Assembly: GCA_900551885.1 (NCBI GenBank)
Contig: URXS01000016.1
Coordinates: 1 to 27,764 of the forward strand
Length of the DNA: 27,764 nt
Source: an uncultured Oscillibacter sp.
GTDB taxonomy: Bacteria; Bacillota; Clostridia; Oscillospirales; Oscillospiraceae
Reading direction: 5' to 3'
Of the stretch, positions 22,476 through 27,764 are shown piece by piece. Each line of letters opens with the position of its first letter. Position 1 is the stretch's first letter. The notes beneath the pieces are model-generated. The model did not search any database. It had not been told where the DNA came from and saw nothing but the letters and a program-made list of their open reading frames with translations. Made by a program: the position numbers and the translations under genes.

Positions 22476-22736
22476 TTACTTCTGCTTGATACTGCGGTTG
22501 ATCCGCTGAACCAGTTCCGCTCCCGCGGGGCTTTTCATCACTTGGTTCATCATTCGCATCAGCTCCGCTGGATTGCCTTTGGCGGCGGATTGGGCCGCGT
22601 TCTGGAGAGAGGCCCCCTGGTCTCCGGCAGAGAGCATTTGCAGCAGGGCCTGGCCGTCCCGGGACTGCATCAGGGATTGCAGCATGGCCGGGTTGGCCTT
22701 GAGCTGGCGCATCATTCTGGTTGTCTGTTCGTCCAT
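22476..22736 (-). CDS. small helical protein of unknown function (first gene of three)
   Basis: An 86-residue, wholly helical, Met/Gln/Ala-rich protein. It contains RQLKANPAMLQSLM, DGQALLQMLSAGDQG and GNPAELMRMMNQVM, two or three repeats of a xxNPAxLxxxM theme, and a basic C-terminus (NRSIKQK). There is no signal or membrane span. AAGGAGG lies 5 bases before the ATG. It begins the three-gene minus-strand unit, 23 bases ahead of the GTG-start gene, and is preceded by a promoter that resembles the sporulation sigma-E consensus. Confidence 0.75.
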   Translation of the reverse strand: MDEQTTRMMRQLKANPAMLQSLMQSRDGQALLQMLSAGDQGASLQNAAQSAAKGNPAELMRMMNQVMKSPAGAELVQRINRSIKQK

Positions 22737-22775
22737 AGTGCCTCCTTACGCCTTACGGCTGTTGGGTTCCATCAC

Positions 22776-22804
22776 AGTATATGAGGGGCAGGCGGGAAAT
22801 GTGC
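22776..22804 (-). promoter_or_regulatory. sigma-E-like (mother-cell sporulation) promoter of the three-gene unit
   Basis: On the minus strand GCACATT (22804-22798), 14 bases, CATATACT (22783-22776). The sigma-E consensus of Bacillus, as I recall it, is KMATATT, 14-15 bases, CATACAHT, so each half has one mismatch at the right spacing. A sigma-A reading is weaker: TATACT is present but the best -35 (GGCACA, 18-base spacer) matches only three of six. It starts transcription about 30 bases before the first ATG. Confidence 0.5.
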
Positions 22805-22813
22805 CCCCGGAGG

Positions 22814-22846
22814 CAAAAAAACGCCCCGCGCTTGTCCGGCGCGGGG
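22814..22846 (-). terminator. terminator after nth
   Basis: On the minus strand the 8-bp stem CCCCGCGC/GCGCGGGG with a 7-base loop is followed by CG and T7. It starts 12 bases past the nth stop and separates nth from the small-protein operon. Confidence 0.9.
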
Positions 22847-22858
22847 TGGGTAAAGAGG

Positions 22859-23503
22859 TTATTTCTTCGCGGCGGCCTTGGCCGTGTCGCAGTCCCTGGC
22901 CAGAGGGCAGCCCTCACACCGGGGGGAGCGGGCGGTACAGGTGTCCCGGCCAAACAGCACCATCCGGTGGCAGAAGTTGCTGGACTCCTTGGGCGGAATC
23001 ACCTGACGGAGCTGCCGCTCCACCTGGAGGGGGTCCTTGGACCCATTGGTCAGGCCTAACCGGCCGGTGATGCGGATGCAGTGGGTGTCGCAGACGTAGG
23101 CCTCCTGGCCGAACACGTCCCCCAGGATCAGATTGGCGGTCTTACGGCCCACGCCCGGCAGGGCCGTCAGCTCCTCCATGGTGCCGGGGACCTTACCGCC
23201 GTGCTTTTTGATCAGCTCCCGGGCGCAGGCCACGATGTCCCGGGCCTTGCCGTTGTAAAAGCCGCAGGAGTGGATGTACTCGCCCACCTCTTTGGGGTCG
23301 GCTTCGGCAAAGCTCTCCAGGGTAGGGAACCGTTGGTACAGGGCCGGGGTCACCTTGTTGACCCGCTCGTCGGTACACTGGGCGGACAGCCGCACGGCGA
23401 ACAGCAGCTCGTAGTCCTTCTCGTATTGCAGGGAACAAAGGGCGTCGGGATAGATCCCCTTCAGCGTTTCGATAATCCGCGTCACGGCGGCTTTGGATTT
23501 CAT
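22859..23503 (-). CDS. nth: endonuclease III (DNA glycosylase / AP lyase)
   Basis: A 214-residue base-excision repair enzyme that removes oxidised pyrimidines and cuts the abasic site. LPGVGRKTANLIL is the helix-hairpin-helix with the catalytic Lys121, and CDTHCIRITGRLG carries the catalytic Asp139. The 4Fe-4S loop C-x6-C-x2-C-x5-C is complete: Cys189, 196, 199 and 205 in CTARSPRCEGCPLARDC. ATG 23503 has AGAGG 8 bases upstream; a GTG three codons earlier overlaps that site. It is a single-gene unit divergent from rarA. Confidence 0.97.
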   Translation of the reverse strand: MKSKAAVTRIIETLKGIYPDALCSLQYEKDYELLFAVRLSAQCTDERVNKVTPALYQRFPTLESFAEADPKEVGEYIHSCGFYNGKARDIVACARELIKKHGGKVPGTMEELTALPGVGRKTANLILGDVFGQEAYVCDTHCIRITGRLGLTNGSKDPLQVERQLRQVIPPKESSNFCHRMVLFGRDTCTARSPRCEGCPLARDCDTAKAAAKK

Positions 23504-23522
23504 GGCAGTCACCTCTCAGGAC

Positions 23523-23551
23523 ACAATACCACAAAATCCGACGGAAAACCA
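23523..23551 (-). promoter_or_regulatory. possible promoter of nth
   Basis: On the minus strand TGG-TATTGT (TATTGT at 23528-23523) is an extended -10. The -35 at 17 bases (GGTTTT) is poor. It lies 20 bases before the nth ATG. Confidence 0.35.
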
Positions 23552-23614
23552 GAGGAATTTGCAACAGTGAACCGCTCTTTCCCGGGAAAGGACGGAAAAG
23601 TTTGGCTCCAGCGG

Positions 23615-23643
23615 TGGAAATCCCGAACGCACTGTGTTATAAT
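23615..23643 (+). promoter_or_regulatory. promoter of rarA
   Basis: TGGAAA (23615-23620), 17 bases, TATAAT (23638-23643), with TG one base before the -10 (extended -10). The leader is about 32 bases with a GGGAGG site. Confidence 0.65.
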
Positions 23644-23681
23644 ATCCACTTGAAATTTCCACGGAGAAGGGAGGCGGCGCC

Positions 23682-24950
23682 ATGCAGCGGCCCCTGGCGG
23701 ACGAGATCCGCCCGAAAACACTGGATGAAGTGGTGGGTCAGAAGCATCTGCTGGCCCCCGGCGCGGTGCTGCGGCGGCTGATCGAAAGCGGCGCGGAGGC
23801 CAACATGGTCTTCTACGGACCCTCCGGCACCGGCAAGACCACCATCGCCAACATCATCGCCCAGCGGACCAACAAGACTCTGTACCGACTCAACGCCACC
23901 ACCGCCTCCTTGCAGGACGTGAAGGACATCATCGCCGACGTGGGGACGCTGATGGCTCCCGGCGGGATTTTGCTGTACCTGGATGAGATCCAGTACTTCA
24001 ACAAAAAGCAGCAGCAGAGTCTGCTGGAGTTCATGGAGAACGGGTCGCTGACCCTGATCGCCTCCACCACGGAGAACCCCTATTTCTATGTCTACGGGGC
24101 CCTGCTCTCCCGCAGCACGGTGTTCGAGTTCAAGGCCGTGCCGCCGGAGGAGACGGAGACCGCCGTTCTCCGGGCATTGGATATTGAGAAGGGGCGCAGC
24201 CCTCTGCCCCTGACCTGGGAGGAGGGGGTGCCCCGGCAGATCGCTACCGCCTGCGGCGGTGACGTCCGCAAGGCCATCAACGCCGTGGAGCTGCTGTGTC
24301 AGGCGGCAGTCCCCAGGGACGGGCAGCTTTTACTGACAAGGAATAACGCTTCACAGCTCACCCAGTGCAGCGCCATGCGCTATGACAAAGGGGGAGACGC
24401 CATGTACGACCTGGCTTCCGCCCTGATGAAGTCCCTGCGGGGCAGCGACCCGGACGCGGCGCTGCACTATCTGGCCCGGTTCCTGGAGGCAGGGGACCTG
24501 GTGACCCCTTGCCGGCGGCTGCTGTGCTCCGCCAGCGAGGATATCGGCATGGCCTATCCCCAGGCGGTCTCCATTGTGAAGGCCTGTGTGGACACCGCCA
24601 TGCAGTTGGGGTTGCCGGAGGCTCAGCTTCCCCTGGCCCAGGCGGCCATTCTGCTGGCTACGGCCCCCAAGTCCAACAGCGTGGTGGAGGGGATCTCCGC
24701 CGCCTGGGCGGACGTGAAGGCGGGCCGCACCGGGGACGTGCCCCGGGAGCTGCAAAATGTCCACGCCGATTCCACCGGCATGGAGCGGGAGCAGGGCTAC
24801 CGCTATCCTCACAGCTACCCCGGCCACTGGGTGCGGCAGCAGTACCTGCCAGACCCTTTGAAGGACGTGAAATACTACCACTACGGCGACAACAAGACTG
24901 AGCAGGCCGCCAGGGCCTACTGGGAGAAGATCAAGGGGCCGGAGGGGTGA
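23682..24950 (+). CDS. rarA: replication-associated recombination protein A (RarA/MgsA, AAA+ ATPase)
   Basis: A 422-residue, clamp-loader-like AAA+ ATPase acting at stalled replication forks. Walker A is GPSGTGKT (46-53) and Walker B LLYLDEIQYFNKKQQ (Asp101, Glu102), where the family has DEIHRFNKxQQ. STTENPYFYVYGALLSRSTVF is sensor 1 with the typical ENP, and GDVRKAINAVELL is sensor 2. The C-terminal tetramerisation and MgsA domain has ARFLEAGDLVTPCRRLL, ASEDIGMAYPQA and PLAQAAILLATAPKSN, ending in HYGDNKTEQAARAYWEKIKG, all typical. Its last 20 bases overlap the 3' end of the opposite-strand S1-domain gene. Confidence 0.96.
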   Translation: MQRPLADEIRPKTLDEVVGQKHLLAPGAVLRRLIESGAEANMVFYGPSGTGKTTIANIIAQRTNKTLYRLNATTASLQDVKDIIADVGTLMAPGGILLYLDEIQYFNKKQQQSLLEFMENGSLTLIASTTENPYFYVYGALLSRSTVFEFKAVPPEETETAVLRALDIEKGRSPLPLTWEEGVPRQIATACGGDVRKAINAVELLCQAAVPRDGQLLLTRNNASQLTQCSAMRYDKGGDAMYDLASALMKSLRGSDPDAALHYLARFLEAGDLVTPCRRLLCSASEDIGMAYPQAVSIVKACVDTAMQLGLPEAQLPLAQAAILLATAPKSNSVVEGISAAWADVKAGRTGDVPRELQNVHADSTGMEREQGYRYPHSYPGHWVRQQYLPDPLKDVKYYHYGDNKTEQAARAYWEKIKGPEG

Positions 24951-25866
24951 ACACCGTCTCCACCGGCGTTTTCTCGTACCCCGGCGGGGAGTAGACCCAC
25001 CGGTCCAGCACCCCGTCGGTGATCTGGTACCGCAGAGGCTCCGGTGCCGATGGCGGCGGCAGGGTCTCAATGACCTGGAGCTTGATCTTCATCCGCTCCG
25101 GGCGGATACTTTTGATGAACACCGACACGCCGTCCCCGGGCCGAAGGCCCTCTTTGGCGTCGGCCAGGCCAGAGAGGTTGGGCGCCAGCTCCACAAAGCT
25201 GCCATAGTCCTTGACACTGCGGACGATGCCCCGGACCGTCTCGCCGGGGCGGAAGCGGCTGGCGTTTTCCATCCAGGTGCCCAGCAGCTCCCGGTGGGTC
25301 ATGGTGAACCGGCGGCGCTCTTTGTCCACGGACCGCACCGCCGCCAGGATCTTCTGGCCCGGTTGGAACCGCTCCCCGGGGTGGGAGATCCGGGAGACGG
25401 AGATGTACTCAATGGGCAGCATGGCCACGATGCCGCAGCCGATGTCCAGAAAGGCGCCGAAGCTCTCCAGCCGGGTGACCACGGCGGTGACCACACTGCC
25501 GGGTCCCAGGTGCTCCAGAAAGTCGGCCAGGGCCCGCTCCTGAACTGCCCTCCGGCTGAGCAGCGCCACCGGCGCACCCTTTTCGTCGGCGTGAATGTCC
25601 GTTACCTGAAAGCAGGTGGGCTTTCCCACCCGGCTGAGCACGGCGATATCCCGCTCCGCCCCGCTGATCCAGGGGGAGAGGACCTCCTGCCGGGGCATGA
25701 GGCCCTCTGTGCTCCCAAGAGGGAGATGGAGGGTGTAACGGGTGTCGCACCGCTCCACCGGGGCCTCCAGAATGGTGCCGGCGGCCATGGCCTCCTGGAG
25801 AACGGTGAGGGTGATGGGTGCCTGGGGCCGCAGGCCCTCCGGCAGGTATTGTCTGTTTTCCGGCAT
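24931..25866 (-). CDS. S1 RNA-binding domain protein (three OB-fold modules)
   Basis: A protein of 311 residues. Three S1-like OB domains follow an N-terminal PEGL block. The first is degenerate (about residues 25-105, starting AGTILEAPVERCDTRYTLHL, with a long RDIAVLSRVGKPTCF insert). The second is clear (about 130-205, GSVVTAVVTRLESFGAFLDIG then ISVSRISHPGERFQPGQ), and so is the third (about 218-285, GETVRGIVRSVKDYGSFVELAP). It resembles the short clostridial S1/RpsA-like proteins rather than full ribosomal S1. Start: ATG 25866 gives MPENRQYLPEGL, in line with family members as I remember them, with AGATAGG 12 bases upstream; ATG 25878 is in frame but touches that site. It binds RNA by inference. 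It is divergent from the DUF951 gene and convergent with rarA. Confidence 0.85.
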   Translation of the reverse strand: MPENRQYLPEGLRPQAPITLTVLQEAMAAGTILEAPVERCDTRYTLHLPLGSTEGLMPRQEVLSPWISGAERDIAVLSRVGKPTCFQVTDIHADEKGAPVALLSRRAVQERALADFLEHLGPGSVVTAVVTRLESFGAFLDIGCGIVAMLPIEYISVSRISHPGERFQPGQKILAAVRSVDKERRRFTMTHRELLGTWMENASRFRPGETVRGIVRSVKDYGSFVELAPNLSGLADAKEGLRPGDGVSVFIKSIRPERMKIKLQVIETLPPPSAPEPLRYQITDGVLDRWVYSPPGYEKTPVETVFTPPAP

Positions 25867-25957
25867 CAGTGATCGCATCCTATCTGCCGCGGAGGCGGCG
25901 TATGATAACGATGTTACTATATGCGGACACGGCTGTCCGCTTGACAGGAGGCGTAAA

Positions 25958-26149
25958 ATGGACCTGCACCTACATGACAAAGTGGAATTGAAGAAGCCTC
26001 ATCCCTGCGGCTCCACCCAGTGGGAGATCCTGCGGGTGGGCATGGACATCAAACTCAAGTGCCTTGGCTGCGGCCACGAGCTGATGCTGCCCCGCAGCAA
26101 GGCGGAGAAGAGCATCCGCAAGATTCTGACAGAGGAGGATCGGACATGA
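25958..26149 (+). CDS. DUF951 family protein
   Basis: A 63-residue, conserved Firmicutes protein (YyzM in Bacillus subtilis, as I recall). The family pattern is complete: KHPCGS-type segment (HPCGSTQWEI with Cys17), VGMDIKLKCLGCGHELMLPR with the CxxC at Cys35 and Cys38, and SIRKIL at the end. The three cysteines suggest a small metal- or nucleic-acid-binding knuckle, but no function is established to my knowledge. AGGAGG lies 7 bases before ATG 25958; the frame is open much further upstream as a shadow of the S1 gene. The stop overlaps the start of a 32-residue membrane peptide by the ATGA arrangement. Confidence 0.92.
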   Translation: MDLHLHDKVELKKPHPCGSTQWEILRVGMDIKLKCLGCGHELMLPRSKAEKSIRKILTEEDRT

Positions 26150-26244
26150 ACAGAGGAACAAGGGCGGTGGCCCTGGTGTTGGTGGTGGTGATGGTCATCG
26201 CCCTGCTGGCGTCCATGGTGCTGCCCTATCTGGCGCTGGCGTAA
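26146..26244 (+). CDS. 32-residue single-span membrane peptide
   Basis: ATG 26146 lies inside ATGA, overlapping the stop of the DUF951 gene, and the frame ends at TAA 26242-26244, just before a strong terminator. The peptide starts MNRGTRAVAL, continues with one hydrophobic helix (about residues 7-31), and ends PYLALA. This gives a short basic cytoplasmic end and a span reaching almost the C-terminus. GGAGGATCGGAC precedes it. The overlap, the terminator just downstream and the clean hydrophobic character argue that it is real and co-translated with DUF951. The function is unknown. Confidence 0.7.
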   Translation: MNRGTRAVALVLVVVMVIALLASMVLPYLALA

Positions 26245-26257
26245 GCGCACGGTCATG

Positions 26258-26295
26258 AAGTCCGCTGTGAACCCTTGTTCACGGCGGATTTTTTT
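26258..26295 (+). terminator. terminator after the DUF951 operon
   Basis: AAGTCCGCTGTGAAC (26258-26272) pairs fully with GTTCACGGCGGATTT (26277-26291), including two G-T wobbles, around the loop CCTT and is followed by T-run bases to 26295. Confidence 0.92.
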
Positions 26296-26304
26296 CGGGA
26301 ATCC

Positions 26305-26327
26305 TGTAACAAATGGCTTCCGGCGTC
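26305..26327 (+). promoter_or_regulatory. possible ECF-type (autoregulated) promoter of the sigma factor gene
   Basis: TGTAAC (26305-26310) and CGTC (26324-26327) resemble the -35 AAC and -10 CGTC motifs of ECF promoters in Firmicutes. The 13-base spacing is about three bases shorter than the usual 16, so this is uncertain. Confidence 0.35.
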
Positions 26328-26365
26328 TATTTATCAGCAGAACGGGCCACAGAGGGGGGATGGAG

Positions 26366-26869
26366 ATGGAGCCTTTGGAGGCGGTCTATCAGCAGTACGC
26401 CGACCAGGTGAAGCGGTTTTTGGTGTGCCTCACCGGGGATCTGGCCCTGGCGGAGGAGCTGACCCAGGAGACCTTTTATCAGGCGGTGAAGTCCTTCTCC
26501 CGGTACGACGGGTCCTGCAAGACCTCCGTCTGGCTGTGCCAGATCGCCAAGCACTGCTGGTACGACCACCTGAAGCGTCAGCGGCGCCACCCGGCCCTGT
26601 CGCTGGAGGAACTGTCCCAGGCGGGGGAGGAGCCCGCCGGGACAGGAGACGACCTGCCGGAGATCTCCCTGCTGCGGCGGGACGATTATGTGTCCATCCA
26701 CAAGGCCATCCACAGCCTCCGGGAGCCCTACCGGGAGCTCTTTCTCCTGCGGACGCTGTCGGAGCTGAGCTTCCGGGAGATCGGGGAGATCTTCGGCCGG
26801 ACGGAGAACTGGGCCCGGGTGACCTACTACCGCGCCAGGACCATGCTGGCACAACGATTGGAGGAATGA
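26366..26869 (+). CDS. ECF-type RNA polymerase sigma factor
   Basis: A 167-residue group-4 sigma-70 factor. Region 2 covers about residues 5-72: YQQYADQVKRFLVCLTGD, AEELTQETFYQAVKSF and the -10-contacting TSVWLCQIAKHCWYDHLKR. A variable linker follows (ELSQAGEEPAGTGDDLPE). Region 4 is about 108-165: LREPYRELFLLRTLSELSFR, EIGEIFGRTENWARVTYYRAR with the helix-turn-helix. Start: ATG 26366 has GAGGGGG 7 bases upstream; ATG 26360 is in frame but too close. It overlaps its anti-sigma gene (ATGA at 26866-26869). The regulon and signal are unknown; an envelope-stress role is usual for such pairs. Confidence 0.92.
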   Translation: MEPLEAVYQQYADQVKRFLVCLTGDLALAEELTQETFYQAVKSFSRYDGSCKTSVWLCQIAKHCWYDHLKRQRRHPALSLEELSQAGEEPAGTGDDLPEISLLRRDDYVSIHKAIHSLREPYRELFLLRTLSELSFREIGEIFGRTENWARVTYYRARTMLAQRLEE

Positions 26870-26871
26870 CC

Positions 26872-27450
26872 ATGGAATGCGAAGTGATTCGGGACCTGCT
26901 GCCGTCCTACCTGGACGGATTGTGCAGCCCCCGGAGCCGGGAACTGGTGGAGGCCCATCTGGCAGCCTGTCCGGACTGCGCCCGGGCGGCGGAAGCCATG
27001 GGGGAGCCAGTACGGGTGGAGCCCAAGCCGGCGGTCCGGGCGGAGTCGCCCTTCTACGCCCTGCGGAAAAGGCAGCTTTTGAAAACCGTCATCGCCGTGG
27101 TACTGACGGTGGCAGTGTGCTTTGCTGCCTTTTGCGGCTGGCAATATTTCGCGGAGAACTATCCGCCGGTCCAGTCGGTCCTCAGCCGGGTGGACGTGGA
27201 GGAGGCGGACCAGTGGCGTCAAGCGGAGGAGACCGTGGAATTCGACAGCCTCTTCCACCGCCGGCAGGTGACCAACGATATCGACAGCGATTCGACGGCG
27301 GAGCTGCGGCTGCTGGACGAGCAGGGAACCGTGGTGCTGGAGACCACGGTGGAACCGGGACAGTCCGCCAGCCTGAAGAGTCTGGAGCGGGACCGGCCCT
27401 ACACGGTGGAGGTCCGGGGCGGGCCCTTCCTACTGCTGCGGTTTTACTGA
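26872..27450 (+). CDS. anti-sigma factor with zinc-finger (zf-HC2) domain
   Basis: A 192-residue single-span membrane protein. The N-terminal anti-sigma domain reads CEVIRDLLPSYLDGL, and AHLAACPDCARAAE carries the H-x3-C-x2-C zinc motif (His29, Cys33, Cys36, with Cys3 as possible fourth ligand). A membrane helix follows (about 72-90, KTVIAVVLTVAVCFAAF), then an extracytoplasmic domain of about 100 residues that is acidic and strand-like. By its position it should hold the ECF factor at the membrane until a signal reaches the outer domain. ATG 26872 has GGAGG 7 bases upstream, whereas the overlapping ATG 26866 has it 1 base away, so coupling may occur through either. The outer domain is not recognised. 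Confidence 0.9.
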   Translation: MECEVIRDLLPSYLDGLCSPRSRELVEAHLAACPDCARAAEAMGEPVRVEPKPAVRAESPFYALRKRQLLKTVIAVVLTVAVCFAAFCGWQYFAENYPPVQSVLSRVDVEEADQWRQAEETVEFDSLFHRRQVTNDIDSDSTAELRLLDEQGTVVLETTVEPGQSASLKSLERDRPYTVEVRGGPFLLLRFY

Positions 27451-27480
27451 CGGGACAGAGCGTAAATTGGGAGGCACAGA

Positions 27481-27528
27481 GAGGCGAGCTGGGCGAAAAG
27501 ACTTTTTCGCCTGGCCCGCCTCCTTTTT
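27481..27528 (+). terminator. terminator after the sigma/anti-sigma operon
   Basis: A 19-bp stem from 27481-27499 to 27504-27522 with one mismatch and two G-T wobbles, loop GACT, followed by CT5. It separates the pair from spoIIGA. Confidence 0.9.
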
Positions 27529-27556
27529 GCGACCGCTTTTCCCGGCGGCGCTGTCC

Positions 27557-27562
27557 TATAAT
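27557..27562 (+). promoter_or_regulatory. -10 box of the spoIIGA promoter
   Basis: A perfect TATAAT stands 31 bases before the spoIIGA start codon. No good -35 lies at 16-18 bases (CGCTTT at 17). The nearest TTG-type hexamer, TTGCGA, is 24 bases away. An activator-dependent promoter is expected, since spoIIG of B. subtilis has a 22-base spacer and needs Spo0A. Confidence 0.5.
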
Positions 27563-27593
27563 AGAGCCCGTGACGATGAAGGGGGGCGGCGCC

Positions 27594-27764
27594 GTGACGA
27601 CAGTCTATGTGGACAGCGTGTTCGTTCTCAACGCCCTGATGGACTACCTGCTGCTGCTTTGCACCGGGCGGCTGGCGGGGGTGCCCTTGCGCCGCAGGCG
27701 CTACGCCCTGGCGGCCACCCTGGGCGGAGCCTACGCCGTGGCGGTATTCCTGCCGCTGGCGGGA
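27594..27764 (+). CDS. spoIIGA: sigma-E processing peptidase SpoIIGA (5' part only)
   Basis: The first 57 residues of a gene that runs off the right edge. It starts at GTG 27594 with AAGGGGGG 7 bases upstream. TVYVDSVFVLNALMDYLLLL is the hallmark N-terminus of SpoIIGA, followed by TGRLAGVPLRRRRYALAA, GGAYAVAVFLP: the first two of five membrane helices. The full protein is an aspartic protease of the asymmetric septum that frees sigma-E from its pro-sequence in the mother cell. sigE and sigG normally follow and should lie just beyond the window. It shows that the organism has the sporulation programme. Confidence 0.9.
   Translation, partial: MTTVYVDSVFVLNALMDYLLLLCTGRLAGVPLRRRRYALAATLGGAYAVAVFLPLAG

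Noticed and set aside
25895..25920. Imperfect palindrome around ATAAC-GAT-GTTAC between the S1 and DUF951 genes.
   Set aside because: Arms of five bases with a mismatch, in an AT-rich promoter region, are not enough to claim an operator.
27524..27534. TTTTTGCGACC as a Spo0A box before spoIIGA.
   Set aside because: Only the CGA core fits; the match to TGTCGAA is about four of seven, and the T's belong to the preceding terminator.
1..27764. Search for mobile elements, CRISPR arrays, attachment sites, origins and toxin-antitoxin pairs.
   Set aside because: No transposase, integrase, spaced direct-repeat array, DnaA-box cluster or toxin-like pair was recognised; apart from small intergenic differences the gene content looks like stable chromosome.

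Overview
The window is a GC-rich stretch of chromosome from an anaerobic, spore-forming member of the Clostridia, most likely Oscillospiraceae-like (Flavonifractor/Oscillibacter relatives). This is inferred from the spoIIGA start at the right end, a V-type ATPase in the ntp gene order, an FprA flavodiiron protein, a DUF951 protein, and several small proteins of a type I associate with Clostridia. No phage gene, insertion sequence or CRISPR array was seen.

Layout. 1-1470: the 3' end of a nitroreductase-family gene and a class-M-like SIR2 protein. 1600-2511: a minus-strand tRNA-Arg(ACG) and a divergent DivIVA-like coiled-coil gene, sharing a T-rich region with an inverted repeat at both -35 boxes. 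2484-2918: a non-coding stretch with a terminator, two 11-bp direct repeats, a strong promoter and a foldable 5' leader. 2919-11608: nine V-type ATPase genes in the order (F/H)-I-K-E-C-F-A-B-D. The K subunit keeps the residues that bind Na+ in Enterococcus hirae NtpK. 11652-13186: tandem promoters, fprA and terminators. 13225-15764 (minus): gltX-asnA.

16022-21495 (plus): an exported protein with an X2-like segment, trpS, a TagO/WecA-type glycosyl-phosphate transferase with a His-rich tail, a UDP-GlcNAc 2-epimerase, and an anchored LolA/RseB-like protein. The transferase and epimerase together suggest undecaprenyl-linked GlcNAc/ManNAc polymer synthesis, such as wall teichoic acid. 21547-22736 (minus): three small uncharacterised proteins behind a sigma-E-like promoter. 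They are the best candidate here for an undescribed (sporulation) system. 22859-25866: nth (minus), rarA (plus) and a three-S1-domain protein (minus). 25958-26244: DUF951 translationally coupled to a 32-residue membrane peptide. 26366-27450: an ECF sigma factor and its zinc-finger anti-sigma factor. 27594 to the end: the start of spoIIGA.

Most genes form tightly packed operons with good Shine-Dalgarno sequences, and start codons were usually chosen by SD spacing. Many units end in clear hairpins, several shared by convergent genes. All functional statements rest on motif recognition by eye. No database search or folding program was run.
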